A stretch of 64,000 nucleotides of DNA from Pseudo-nitzschia pungens. Taxonomy: Eukaryota > Bacillariophyta > Bacillariophyceae > Bacillariales > Bacillariaceae. Below, one piece after another: positions 20,122 to 31,620 of the stretch. How positions within the stretch are numbered: the stretch's first letter is position 1; each line of letters starts with the position of its first letter. The notes beneath the pieces were generated by a model that was given only the letters and a program-made list of their open reading frames with translations, searched no databases and had not been told where the DNA came from. The DNA is taken from contig CM074766.1 of NCBI GenBank assembly GCA_037355855.1, positions 1,550,001 to 1,614,000 of the forward strand. The letters run 5' to 3'. A program made the position numbers and the translations under genes.

Positions 20122-22453
20122 CGCAAACTACCTCCTCTTTCCGTGTTTCTAGCTTTTTTCGTTCCTACCACAGTGTCGCGACAGTACTCGTAGTTGGATA
20201 GGTTGAAAGTTGAAAGTTGTGCTACAAGAAACGCACTGGTTCAGTCAATTTTCGAAAACCTGCTGTATTTGACTTTCGTTTTTTGGTACTTTCCCTGCAA
20301 GAGCTCCTCGCAGCTTGCATCCGATGGGGGCCCGGACATTACCGTGCCGTAAAATGAACCCCGAATGTATTATTTTGTTCAGAGATACTACTAGTAATAT
20401 TCAGTTACATCCTCAGAAAAATTCTGAAAGTACCGGTACAGGTAAGGCCACTCGTAGTAAGGTTGCTCTACCGTACAGTATATCACTGTATTTACCCGTT
20501 AGCAGTGCCAAGAAGAGGAACTGTTGTTGATTGGTTCCACTGAAGCAATGTCATGGGACAATTTCCTGTGGATACAGCTTGTTGGTATGTGAGAACTCAT
20601 TCCAACTACTAAGCAGTTCCTGCAATCATACTATTGCTGGAAGTTCTTCTTACTACATTTACAAATGTTTTTGTACTGGTGCACAGATATCATGCTGGAC
20701 TGACCTCCTCACTTGTGATGCCCAGCTCCAACAGCAATTTGGACGGTCAACTCAGTCTTCATTGTAGTATGAATGATAGAAAGGAAATTATGTTTCAGTT
20801 TCTGAAAGTAGTACTAGTAGTGTTACAAATTGTTGGACTATGATCATGGTAACAACAATCCCAACTAGCTTGTACTAGTTCTAGTACTAGTACTACTAGT
20901 TGCACCAATAGGAATGCTTTAAGTAATAGATCCTGCTACTAGCAGCAGTAGTACTAGTATTAGTTGTACCATGATATCTAGTAGTAGTATTAGGCCTAAA
21001 GAAGCCATTTGTGACACCAGTTGCCTTCACTCCAAGACATTGTTCTTCATTGAATCAAATACTGCACGGAGGTTCGCTATGTCCTGATGCTGCAGTCTTG
21101 TCACTAGCTGTTTTGGGTTGGTTGACCATGTACTATCATCTGATGTGCATTTTGGACTGCTATCATGTGGGACTATTGTGTGGGACTACGGTGCGGGAAG
21201 TGGGAACACAGTTTTTGATGAACGAGTTCGATTTTTTTTGTCAACTGCATCATTATTTTTTTTTTTTAAAGAAACGCATTCTGCGTGCGGTTCTCGAACG
21301 GCAATAGTATTCATACTCACGCACCCATTGTCAAAACGAATAATTGATTTTGATTCGTTTTTCAGGAGCTCTCTATCCAAAAGGGCTCGTGCTCCTCTAA
21401 CGTACCGATGGAGTCCCGGTCAGCCAACGGTCACGTAAGAAGCGGTAGAACACCGGGCGAGAAAAAAATACCTTCGGTACCGGCACGAGTAACCTTACGG
21501 TTACGAACTTGTGTGCATGATGCAACTAACCGTACACTCACACACCCACTAACACAAGCAATACTTCTTTCTTTTTCAACGATATCTGTCGTTCAAAAGT
21601 CTCGTGTTCTTCTACGGTAGTCCCGGTCCCGATGGGTTGTCACATCACGGAAGGAAGTAACAGTATGTTGTGAAGCGTAATTCATAATCTTACGAGTTCG
21701 AAACTCCTTGTGTTCCATTGTTTTGTGAGGTGCATCCAATTTGGAGCTTCCCCCTGGCGCTTTTTTTGTTGGCATTCGGCGGCGAATGACGCGCCAGCGT
21801 GCACTATGTACTTTCTGATTCAAATTTTTGTTCCGGCTTCTTTCAAAAACTTTCACGTTGGGGTCGTGGACCGGCCCGCTCGCTGATCAAGAGACAATAA
21901 TTTTGAGTTGCGGCAACCGACAACAAAAATAATAATCATATTCCGTAAGATTTTATATGAACGAACAGATAAGACGACAGTTCAAAGTGCCTGTTTCCTC
22001 AATATCGTTTTTTGTGTCGTTTGCTCAGTTCTTCGAAAGGTCTCGCGTACGAGTACGGGTACCACCAGTACGCATAGGAGCAATACTCATAGTGGGTTCA
22101 TCAACTGCCTTTTCTGACAAAAACAGTCAAGTACTTGTAAACCTTACTTACTACTTGATTGACAACAATACACATCCGGTTCTCAAAAACACAAGAGAGC
22201 AGCTTTATCTGCGGATCCCTGCTTTTGTTTCCTTGTGCTTAAAGGTGAACTTCTGTGGAGCGACCAACGGAGTACGGATTAGCTTAGACCCTCCCATTTA
22301 ACCGGTGTCCTGCAGAATTTAGCATCTTTGCTCCACCGGAAATCGAACCTGTCGTGATCCTGACGCAGAGTGCCTAGGCCAATAAAATAGAGGTGCGAAG
22401 GGAAAAGAAAAATCAAAACAGCAGTAGCAACAACAATTGCGTCGACCGCTAAC
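20122..22453. other. Gene-poor region rich in ACTAGT repeats
   Basis: No convincing gene in 2.3 kb. ACTAGTAGT/CTAGTACTAG-type repeats cluster at 20385-20400, 20810-20905 and 20935-20995. GTAAGGTTGC lies near 20457, GTAACCTTACGG near 21490 and AAACCTTACTTAC near 22140. Short ORFs (60-114 codons) have no domain. The last 150 bases are the presumed promoter and 5' UTR of the aspartic protease. Confidence 0.5.
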
Positions 22454-25390
22454 ATGACAACATCTCGAGTGCAACCCAGCCCGGTTGCAAGGCAACCAGA
22501 GGAAGAACGCCGACGCGCATCGTCTGCTTCCTCCAAACAAATCGTTGCGATCCCCGTCCGCACCTCGAACGACCGGCGCCAGAATGCCCTAATCGGACAA
22601 CTCGAGCACCACCGCAACCGTCGCCTGTCGCGCCTCCGGGACCTCGAGGTCCGGAAGCGCAGGCGATTGTCGCTGTTGCGCGGGGAACAGCACGCGGACG
22701 AGCAGCAAACCCGACTGCATCCCGGAACATGGAGGCAGCCCTTCCCCACGGAATCTTTGTCGAACTCGTCCGTTCGCGATCAGCACCGCGAGCTGAACGG
22801 TAATGGTGGCCTTATCACCAACATCGCTCTCTCGAATTGCCATCTGGTCTTGTATTCGGGTGAAATTACGCTAGGAAGTCCTCCCAATTTGCAGCGCTTC
22901 CGGGTCGACTTCGACACGGCCGGTTCCGACGTGTGGGTTCCGTCCAAGCTTTGCGACGGCACCTGTCTAGAGAAGCACCCCGCCTGGAATCTATACGATC
23001 CTTCCAAGTCGTCGACATATGAGCTGGCGTCGACAGATCTGGCAAGAAACGAATTCTCGCTCGAATATCAAGACGGCGAAGCGGTACGTACAAGTGTGTC
23101 GATACGGTATTTACAATCTGTATGGACTGCTCGTAGCGGCGACCATTGTGTGCCCATACCAGCCATTTATAGTGAAGATACTCATCATCTTTTGATTCTT
23201 TGGACTCGTTTCTTTCCTTCCTTTCTCATGGTTGGTTGCCCCTCAACACAATCATGCACCTGCAGATCAAAGGCGAACACGCCAAAGATACGCTGCGATT
23301 GGGCGATGACGACATCCGCATCCCCCACCAGGTCTTTGCCCACGTGACTCATATCAAGGATTTTGCCACATGTGATGAGGAGGAGGGCATCATGGGGTTG
23401 GCGAATTCCATGACTACGACTCATGGATTTCCGAGTGTGCTTGGAAACATCCTGCACCAGTCTCAAAAAAGTAGCAACCAAGGGACCCAGCAGTCGCTGA
23501 AGCACAATGTCTTTGGGATGTATCTGCGGGCGGATGTTGACGACTATGAAGGCGTTACGAAAGACAACAACGTCCAACCCACCCAATCCTCGGAATTGAT
23601 TCTGGGAGGTGTAAACCAGGACCATTACCTCGGATGTCTGAAATGGCACAATCTGCTGGGAAAGAATTCCCAACCAGAGGATGGAAATGGCATCATTAGC
23701 GATTACGACAACTACTGGTCCATTCGATTGGACGATGTCAAAGTTGGTGGAACTACGCTCCACAAGAACGATTCTTCCTCCCAAATCGGACTGGTTGCCG
23801 TCCTGGATTCCGGATCCTCTTACATAGTAGGTCCCCAGGAACCGGTCGCCCGCCTCGTCGAACTCAACAAGGCAAAGTGCTTCCGCATGGAAAGCCTTGG
23901 TTCCGAGAAGGGGTCGACTGACCCAAGGGAAGTGGACTGCAACGACCCCGGTGGATTTGACGGAGCTGTCCTCAACAACTGCGACGATCCGTTTTTCAGT
24001 GTTGAGTTCGTCATGGACGGCGAAGTCTACGTCTTGGAAAAGGACGACCTGATGGTCCACCTGGAAACAGTTTTCGGAACGGTCTGCATATTGCGAGTGG
24101 TTGCATCGGAAGGGATGGATGTAAGTACCATAACAGAACAACAGCCTGGTCATGAATGACCTGTTGTTAACAGAAGGATAATCACTTACGACGGAACGCT
24201 CATCATAAACTTTTTTTTTTTTCGTTTTCGTTTTCGTTTCGGCAATACGCACGTAGGGATGGATTCTGGGAGACGCTTTCCTCAACAAGTACTACACGGC
24301 ATTTGATTTTGAAAACCAAAAACTTGGCTTGGCATTGGCTGCCGAAAGTGCGGATGATAGGTGCGAGAGGGATCTCGACATGGATGTGACACATTTTTGG
24401 ACCTCGATCTACGGGGACGAAGAGGAAGATGACCAAGAGGACTTCCAGGACAACGACGACAATGAAAATATCAAGGACGAATTCGAGGAAGAAAATGATG
24501 AGGATGGCAATGAAGATCAGCCAACAGAGGAGGACAAAAAGAACGAACAACAACAACCGGAAAGCGTAGGAACTAACACTGATGTGGACCCTGAAAACCT
24601 CGACGACGACTTTTTCGCCAATGAGGATGACCAGGACGAGGGTGGAGGCGACAACGATGGCACTTTCGAATTCCCTCCATTGCCGCCGACAAACAAACCG
24701 GACAGCGACATGAGCAATGAGGGGGCAACCCAGGAACTAGTTGATGAGTGGGTCGACGAAGTCATCGAAAAGGCGGACACGCACAATCCCACCGATGAGT
24801 CGGACCAAATTGGTGACAATAATGAAGAAGAGGCGAAAAAGGACGATTTCACTATTGCTCAATTCCCCGAAGAAGATTTTGTTAAAAGCAAGTCTCCATT
24901 TACAAATGAGCCAACACCTAATCCGACTATTCCACCTCCTGTTCATGTTCCCTCCCATTACGAACCCCCAAAGGAAGAAGCGCTTCCCGGATCCGCTGGA
25001 CTCAATAGTGGGGCTTCTGGATCAACGGGGGCCAAGTCTTCTTCCGTTCCGTTTGGTGGAATCACCGGAATTTTCGTCGTTTCGGCTATTATTCTCTGCA
25101 TCGCAGCATTAATGTTTCGAAGACGGCGGAACCCCAGCAAGAAGCAGCAACAGGCCATGTTCGAGAAAACATACAACCAAGCGGAACGAAAAATTGTGAA
25201 CGAACACAAAAACCTCAACTACCGTGATCACGCCTCGGCCCCGTTTCACGATGCTCTAGACGACATACAATTTAAGGAAGAATTCCACGACGAGGAAGGG
25301 GGAAGTGGCCACAGTGGTTCTCCTCGAAGTGGTGCAAGTGAAGACAATGAATTCGTCTTGGATTCGAACATACTACAGCGCATGAATTAA
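22454..25390 (+). CDS. Pepsin-family aspartic protease with C-terminal membrane anchor
   Basis: Three exons (22454-23083, 23266-24120, 24257-25390), phase-0 GT-AG junctions, 872 residues. The first catalytic motif is DTAGSDVWVPS (Asp154; most pepsins have DTGSS). The second is DSGSSYIVG (Asp391). The closing motif GWILGDAFLNKYYTAFDFEN is typical of family A1. After the protease domain come about 230 residues rich in Asp, Glu, Asn and Pro, then one hydrophobic helix (GIFVVSAIILCIAALMF, about 763-785) followed by RRRRNPSKK and an acidic cytosolic tail. This fits a type I surface or endomembrane protease. The N-terminus is Arg-rich with no clear signal peptide and in-frame stops upstream, so a 5' exon may be missing. 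Confidence 0.9.
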
Positions 25391-26748
25391 GGTATAACAG
25401 CCTTGAGGACATGAGACGATGCAATCGTAACCTCTCATATGCTGCCGAGATGGGCGGTCTCTAGGCATAACTACACCACACACGGGACGGATGGGGTGGG
25501 GTACGAAAAATAACCAATTAGTTAATACGGTTCAATTGACAATCCAGCATCAACATTTTTGTGATATGCAAAGTACCTTTGTTTCGTTTGACTGTTTTAT
25601 TCCATTTGAATGCCAAACGGTATGCTTCAGGCAATCACCGTGCAGTACTGTGGAAAGAAAACCAAGCCATTGCTACAGTTTTACTTCTACTAGTCGAATA
25701 TGAATCCGATTCGACAGTGCCACATACTTCTCAACGATAAAATTTCTTGCTTCTTGGTCAAAAGATAATTTCTGGACTGACATCGGGTACATGGTACCAT
25801 ACCGGTATGCAGGTGAAAGGATCGCAACCATTATTTTCCTTTGTTGATACCCGGAACCATCCCCGAGGTATTTCTTGTCATCCCATGGAACGAGCCGAAC
25901 GAATTCTCGATGCTGCTTCCAAAAGTCTCAAGTGGACGCGTATTGAACGAGTACGTGTACGTTCCGAAACAATAACAAGAATGTTTTTTGATCTCTGATG
26001 CAGTGCTTTTCGACTGCAGATTCACGTAACTTGCGTACCATAACCTCACTCGTTGTTTGCGGGAAAACCCGTCATTCCGGGGATGGATGTTCAATCATAC
26101 CGTACGGTAACTTACTTATGTGAAGTAAGGTTACTGTAATTAATTAGGAACGATGATTGCAGTACCGTATAATTCGATGATGCACCAACCTATTTTTAGG
26201 ACTTGTTCGAACCTTGAAGTTTTAATTAATTGCAGAACATGATACTATTTGCGCTTTCGAAAGTAGCACTTACAATACATACCGGTAGACGTATTCCTTA
26301 CGGTGGAGTGGATTGCACATTAATGCACGACATAAATAAAAATAATTGCACCGATTGTTGATTGATTGACTGTTTGATCGATTGATATTGATCGCGTACA
26401 ATACGTATCCATTCATTTCACGCTAATTAGTCAGATTCGGCGCTACTATCTGTGTTAATACCACTGGCGCACGGTAGATTTGTAAGATACAGCTGTCATT
26501 AAAATCCTAAGGTTACTAAGTGGACGCAATGACGTACCGGTACATTGCGTCTTCTTTCGGGCAACTTTTGTTCGAAAAGTCGGTCGCGCTTTGACACCGT
26601 CATTCATCCCGATAGATGTGGCTCCCGATACCAGTACGGTAGTTTCGGAATCTCGGTGAAAATATTACATCCCTCGGCAAGGTTAGATCTGTAATCGTAA
26701 ATCAAGTGGAATCACATCAAGAACATCATCTTGCACAACATTGCAACG
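25391..26748. other. Intergenic; no gene recognised
   Basis: Contains GTAACTTACTT ... AAGTAAGGTTACTG near 26107-26140 (an inverted pair of the recurrent motif), TAAGGTTACT near 26510 and several GTACCGGTAC-like palindromes. The last part is presumed upstream sequence of the dienelactone hydrolase gene. Confidence 0.5.
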
Positions 26749-29113
26749 ATGATCTGTTTCAATGCCATGAGTGCGATTGTAATGATGTCGTTGACAGCTT
26801 GTATGTCAATGGCAAGAGCTGCGGAAATGGGACCGATGCACACACACTCGGTAGAAGTGTCTGTGTCTCCGGTTGAATATGTTGATGTCAATGACCCCGA
26901 CTACGATTTGTTGGGCTACTTAAGCATTCCCGACAGCAAGACTGAAGGCAGCGGGGAACTTCTCCCTGGTGTTGTGATCCTTCCAGTAAGTCCATCTCGT
27001 TCCGGGCCTTCTGTGGTTCTACAACCATGCATTCCAGGATCATTTTATTTCAAAAGTTTCATTTCGAATGTTGGGTCTTACGAATTTTGCCTTCACTTTC
27101 ATTCTACTTTGTATGTACCATGTGCTGTACCACCACATCGAAATAGGACTGGGACAACAGTTGTAAGTGAGCTTTGAACTGTATCGAACGCTGTTTGTTG
27201 ACTCACATGGAGCAAGCTCTCATTGATTCAATTGCCTTCCGGATGGAATTTTTCAAAGAATGAATACGAAAAGATTCGTGCGAGCATGATCGCTGAGGGT
27301 TTCGGATGGGTTGGATTCGCTGCCGACATTTACGGACCGGATCTGCATGATGTCCAAGACTTTAACCTTAAAATAGCGCAAGCAACAAAATATCGATCCG
27401 ATCAACAACTCTTCAATTCTCGCATCCAAAGCGCAGTGCAAGTTCTGAAGGATCATCCACTGGTTGACAATAGCAAAATTGCAGTGATCGGTTATTGTTT
27501 GGGTGGAACCGGAGTCCTGGGGTATTCCTTTGCCAATACCGACACGATGTCCGACATTGTTGGTGCCGTAAGTTTTCACGGGGGTCTCATGGACTGGACG
27601 GTGGAAGGAAAAATGGCAAACCCTGTTTTGGTCCTGAGTGGAGGAAACGATGATGCTGGAACGGCGGTCGAGGAATTGGAAGGTCGCTTGAACGAAGCTA
27701 ACGCGACATGGCAAATTACGCGGTATTCCGGTACGTATCCAATACACCAGTTCAATTAAAATATGTACAGCAAGGAATGCGAGAAAGCTGCTCATAATAT
27801 TATTCGTCAAAATAACTTTCTCTTGGTATCATGAATCGTCTTACTTGCAACTTTCCCAGGAGTCGAGCATGGATTTACGAATTTCCATGCGGATGCCTAC
27901 GACGAATGGGTAGACAGGCGTTCGTGGGAAGAAATGGGCACATTTTTGAATGAACGCTTCGGTGAAGCCCAATATGGAACCATAGAACCGGTGGAAGAGC
28001 TGGATTACATCGTAATGAATGCTGATGATGGATATGGTGCTGATGAGAATGAAACGATGGCGATGGAAAGCGATGAATTTGTCACGGTGGAAACCATCAA
28101 CTATGACGACGAAGGATTTGCTCTTGAAGGCTATTTGGCCCTGCCATCAAGTTCGTCGTACACTGATAAGAAACTTCCAGCTGTAATCGTGCTACCAGAT
28201 TGGGATGGCGTCAATGGACCGACTGGATACGAAGCAGAACGTGCCGTTCTTAGTGGCTCAAGAGGCTGGTTACGCAGCTATGGTCGCCGACATCTACGGC
28301 GTCGAGCATACCAACGTTGAAGCGTTCAACGAACGCATCGAATTAGCGACAAAATATCGAAATGATCCCGACCTGTTTGTGGGTCGAATCAAGGCGGCAG
28401 TACAATGGCTTGTAGCTCACCCTGTAGTGGACGCGTCAAATATTTTTTTGGCTGGGTATTGTTTGGGCGGAACCGGTGCCATCGACTACGCCTTTGCGTC
28501 GGGAATTTTCGAGAATGTTAAGGCCGTTGTCCCTATTCACGGAGGACTGTCTCCATTGCGCGAGATCAAAACGGACGTGATTAAACCATACGTGCTGATT
28601 TTGTCGGGCGGAATCGACGACGCACACGGAAATCCCACCGAGTTGGAACAACACCTTGACGGTGCTGGTACCTCATGGGAAATCAGCCGATACTCGAGTA
28701 AGCTTACTTGCATTTATTTCGAAATGAGAATTCAACACATGCGCGTCAAATCTTCAGAATTGCGTTTGGAAATCTGATCGTCCCTCTGCATCCTCTTCTT
28801 CTTCTCCTCGACAATTTAGACGCTGCTCATGGGTTCACAAAATGGGGCACCGGTCCATGGTCAGCCTACAACGAAATGGCAGATTCGCGATCTTGGTCGA
28901 GTATGATGTCCCTGTTTCGCGTACTAGTCGAATGAAACAGACCTCGTCGATGAAAAAGACCCAGTCGATGAAATAGACCCAGTCGATGAAACAGACTCAG
29001 TCGATGAAACAGACCAAACGATGAGTCAATCGTCTGCGTCTACAAATACTTGTGCCGTAGGTTACCAGATCTTCGCTGCTATAATTTTGGTCGTTGCAGT
29101 GGCTTCATGGTAG
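26749..29113 (+). CDS. Secreted double-domain dienelactone hydrolase (two +1 frame breaks)
   Basis: Start ATG 26749 gives a signal peptide (IVMMSLTACMSMARAA). Exons: 26749-26985, 27217-27730, 27860-28697 and 28820-29113; the first acceptor is the least certain. Two consecutive dienelactone-hydrolase domains follow. Domain 1 has nucleophile Cys173 in GYCLGGTG, Asp in SGGNDDAG and His in VEHGF. Domain 2 has Cys451 in GYCLGGTG, Asp in SGGIDDAHG and His in AHGF. Both triads look intact, so it probably hydrolyses ester or lactone bonds extracellularly or in the secretory system. A +1 break at 28240-28250 (CTT AGT context) splits domain 2. A second, at 28928-28935, separates domain 2 from a tail of five VDETD-like repeats and a hydrophobic C-terminus (IFAAIILVVAVASW), probably a membrane or GPI-type anchor. 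With both skipped it is 626 residues. Confidence 0.82.
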
Positions 29114-29942
29114 TGAAAAAATCATAATGCCGGAAAGTTTGTCACTGGCAAGATTCCATGTCGAATAGGATTGCACATTGATGTCTTGGCAATTTTCATG
29201 TGATGCATCGCTGCACTTCACGTGCTCGAAATGAGAGAATGAAAGGACTATCGAGGACGTAGCAGCAGTTTACCGTAACAAGAATTAAAATTGAAATAAA
29301 TACACTAGTCAAAGTACGCTAGGCAAATCCAAGGTTGCAGATGTTGCAACTCTAATATCGGTTTTCTCGTTTTGTCCGTGACGACGGCTATGACTCAAAT
29401 CTGGCGATGATTTTGTTAGATTTGATTTGAACAATAACTGCAATCTCCACCTACATTGAGGCATTATCATCACTCCAACGATTTCATCGATTCTTTCAGC
29501 AACTCTACATCTAGCCAACCACAATTACCCATGTCCTGTGGTGGTGTGCGAGCAGGTGAAGATATTCAATGATTAGGTGATTTTCCTGTGGTGAAAAAAG
29601 TGTTTCAATCAGTTCCATGGCACCGTGATTGTTGGATCCAATCGATATAAATTTTTCATTGCTGAAGGACAATTTGAACTATCTTTGCGTCCCCAAGCTT
29701 TGGTCACCTTCTGGAACCAAGCTGTAGCACCATTTGCATACATTGTTTCATCGAGCTCCTTCCATTGTAATTGTTGCATCAGTACGCTTAGGAGACGCGT
29801 ATCATTTTAGAGGCAAATCGTGGCTAGTCAAACATTGCCTTTCGTTTCGTTTTTTCCTTTTCGTTTCATGTCAAGACCGCTCAGCGATTCGAACGAAGAA
29901 ATTAGGCTCGTGTTTGTCTTCAATAAATATCCTTCAGTGTGA
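29114..29942. other. Intergenic; no gene recognised
   Basis: Sits between the convergent 3' ends of the hydrolase (+) and the phosphodiesterase (-). Short ORFs here have no domain or compositional support. Confidence 0.45.
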
Positions 29943-30836
29943 TCAAAGAAGACTAATATCTGCCACCGGTTCCCACTCAGGTACACCCACTGCCGAAGGT
30001 GGTTCCGTCTTCCAAAGCATCACTCGGTGTGCTTGAAACGATCTCTGGTCATCTCTACCATTGTTATCAAATATTCGTGATAGAAACTCTTGACTTGTCG
30101 CTGGATGAGGATCACTCCACGGTGAGTCACCGTAGAACAAACTCATGTGCGGAACTCCTGCAGGTGGAGGAAAAGCTAAAGTTTCCAGTTCCATATTCAA
30201 GATCCGACGCGCTACTCTGCACAACTCTAGGAACCTTTCGGAAGGATTCATCTCAACGATCAGGGCTTGATTCCAACACGTTGGCTCTTGTATAATATCT
30301 CTAAAGTTGCACTCGACGGAACCGAAGTTTGCTAGTCCGTCTCGAAACCGTTTCGACAAGGCCTTGATTTCTTCTTCGGAGTCGACTCTGATTCCCCCCA
30401 CAATTGTAACGTGCGGAGAAAATCTTGGTCCATCAAAGCTTGCGGATAATTCGTCAATGACTTGTCTGGCTCGTTCGTACACACCATCGTTGCTGCCGTT
30501 GTCGCTGACTTGACCACCTGGGGGAACAAGCCACAGAGACAACTTCATACTACTATTTTCTTTCTTCTGATAGGTTCTGCTGTCGGTCTGCTTGCCACGA
30601 AATACTTGCTGGACCATTCCGTCTTGATTGATTCGAATCTCACCGTTGTGCCGATGAAGAAGAGCTAGATTCGATACAATATACGAGAAGAAAGCAAGAA
30701 CCGACAAAATCTTAACAGTCATTGGGCATGGGATCCTCCACACTTGTGAACAGGTTGTTCGTCTTGGAATGATCGCGAAGAAAAAAGGAGGGTGCTCCCG
30801 TAACAGTGACCTTTCCTCGGCACCATTATGAGCCAT
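29943..30836 (-). CDS. 2H-family cyclic phosphodiesterase-like protein
   Basis: Single-exon, 297 residues from ATG. Residues about 42-60 are hydrophobic (ILSVLAFFSYIVSNLALL), so the protein may be membrane-anchored or targeted. From residue 98 (MKLSLWLVPPGG) the fold matches plant-type cyclic phosphodiesterases, with the two H-x-T/S motifs HVT (142-144) in PHVTIVGG and HMS (230-232) in VPHMSLFYGDSPW. Plant members open ADP-ribose 1'',2''-cyclic phosphate, a by-product of tRNA splicing. The exact substrate here is not determined. The N-terminal hydrophobic extension is unusual for this normally cytosolic enzyme; a start at Met97 is an alternative. Confidence 0.85.
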   Translation of the reverse strand: MAHNGAEERSLLREHPPFFFAIIPRRTTCSQVWRIPCPMTVKILSVLAFFSYIVSNLALLHRHNGEIRINQDGMVQQVFRGKQTDSRTYQKKENSSMKLSLWLVPPGGQVSDNGSNDGVYERARQVIDELSASFDGPRFSPHVTIVGGIRVDSEEEIKALSKRFRDGLANFGSVECNFRDIIQEPTCWNQALIVEMNPSERFLELCRVARRILNMELETLAFPPPAGVPHMSLFYGDSPWSDPHPATSQEFLSRIFDNNGRDDQRSFQAHRVMLWKTEPPSAVGVPEWEPVADISLL

Positions 30837-31620
30837 TTCAAAAGGTGGTTTTGGTAGCTGTTGCGCTACAGCTGAGTAACAAGATGAATATGGATGAATC
30901 TGAGATCGATATCGATGCCAACAATTTTCACCCCGCAGCTCGTTTTTAAAAGTTAACCTTACCGGTACGAGTAATCTTAAAATTTTACCCCGGTATTCAT
31001 ACCGGCATACCTTACCAGTACCGGTACCGCCACCGGTGGGTAATCTTAACCTTATCTTTTCTCTTTTTAGAAAGTTTGTAAAACACGAAGTAAGTTAACC
31101 TTAGTTATTCCCAATTCCAACTTGCGCCACTTCAAGTATGACCTTAATGGAAAACGTACGTACTTGTTCGTACCATAGAACAATGCGTAGCATGTAGTAC
31201 TACGTGTACGTAATGTTGTTATCATACTAGATCATCATACCCATCGTAGCAAGCACTGACGCCCAACTGACGCGTCAGGCCAAACGCGAATGAATTCAGA
31301 ATCAGTATCATATGCTTGATGGATATGATACTTATTTATAAATTTATGCTAGTTGGCATCAATCATGAATCAATGGTGACTCACTCACTTCTCTAGATCG
31401 GTGCCCTAGTCCAGACGGCTAATTAAACAGGAATTAGCGAGAAGCGCCCGAGTTTCGATTATCGCTAGATAAAACCTTACCTTACACCAATTAATCTTGT
31501 TATCATTTAATTTTTGAGTTCCCACGATTTTCGAACTTTTCGAACTTTTCTCGAAAAGCACCCAAGAAGTGGAATAACACAGATATTGCATAAAAAGAGT
31601 CTGATGAAGTGAGTCTGGAT
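30837..31620. other. Intergenic region dense in GTAAGGTTA-type motifs
   Basis: Region between divergent genes. AGTTAACCTTACC near 30952, TAATCTTAAAATTTTACC near 30972, ACCTTACCAGTACCGG near 31010, TAATCTTAACCTTATC near 31041, AGTTAACCTTAG near 31095 and AAAACCTTACCTTAC near 31471. No ORF worth reporting. Confidence 0.5.

Noticed and set aside
23185..24288. Long minus-strand ORF (367 codons)
   Set aside because: Exact antisense of the aspartic protease exon 2; no domain; the plus strand carries the catalytic motifs.
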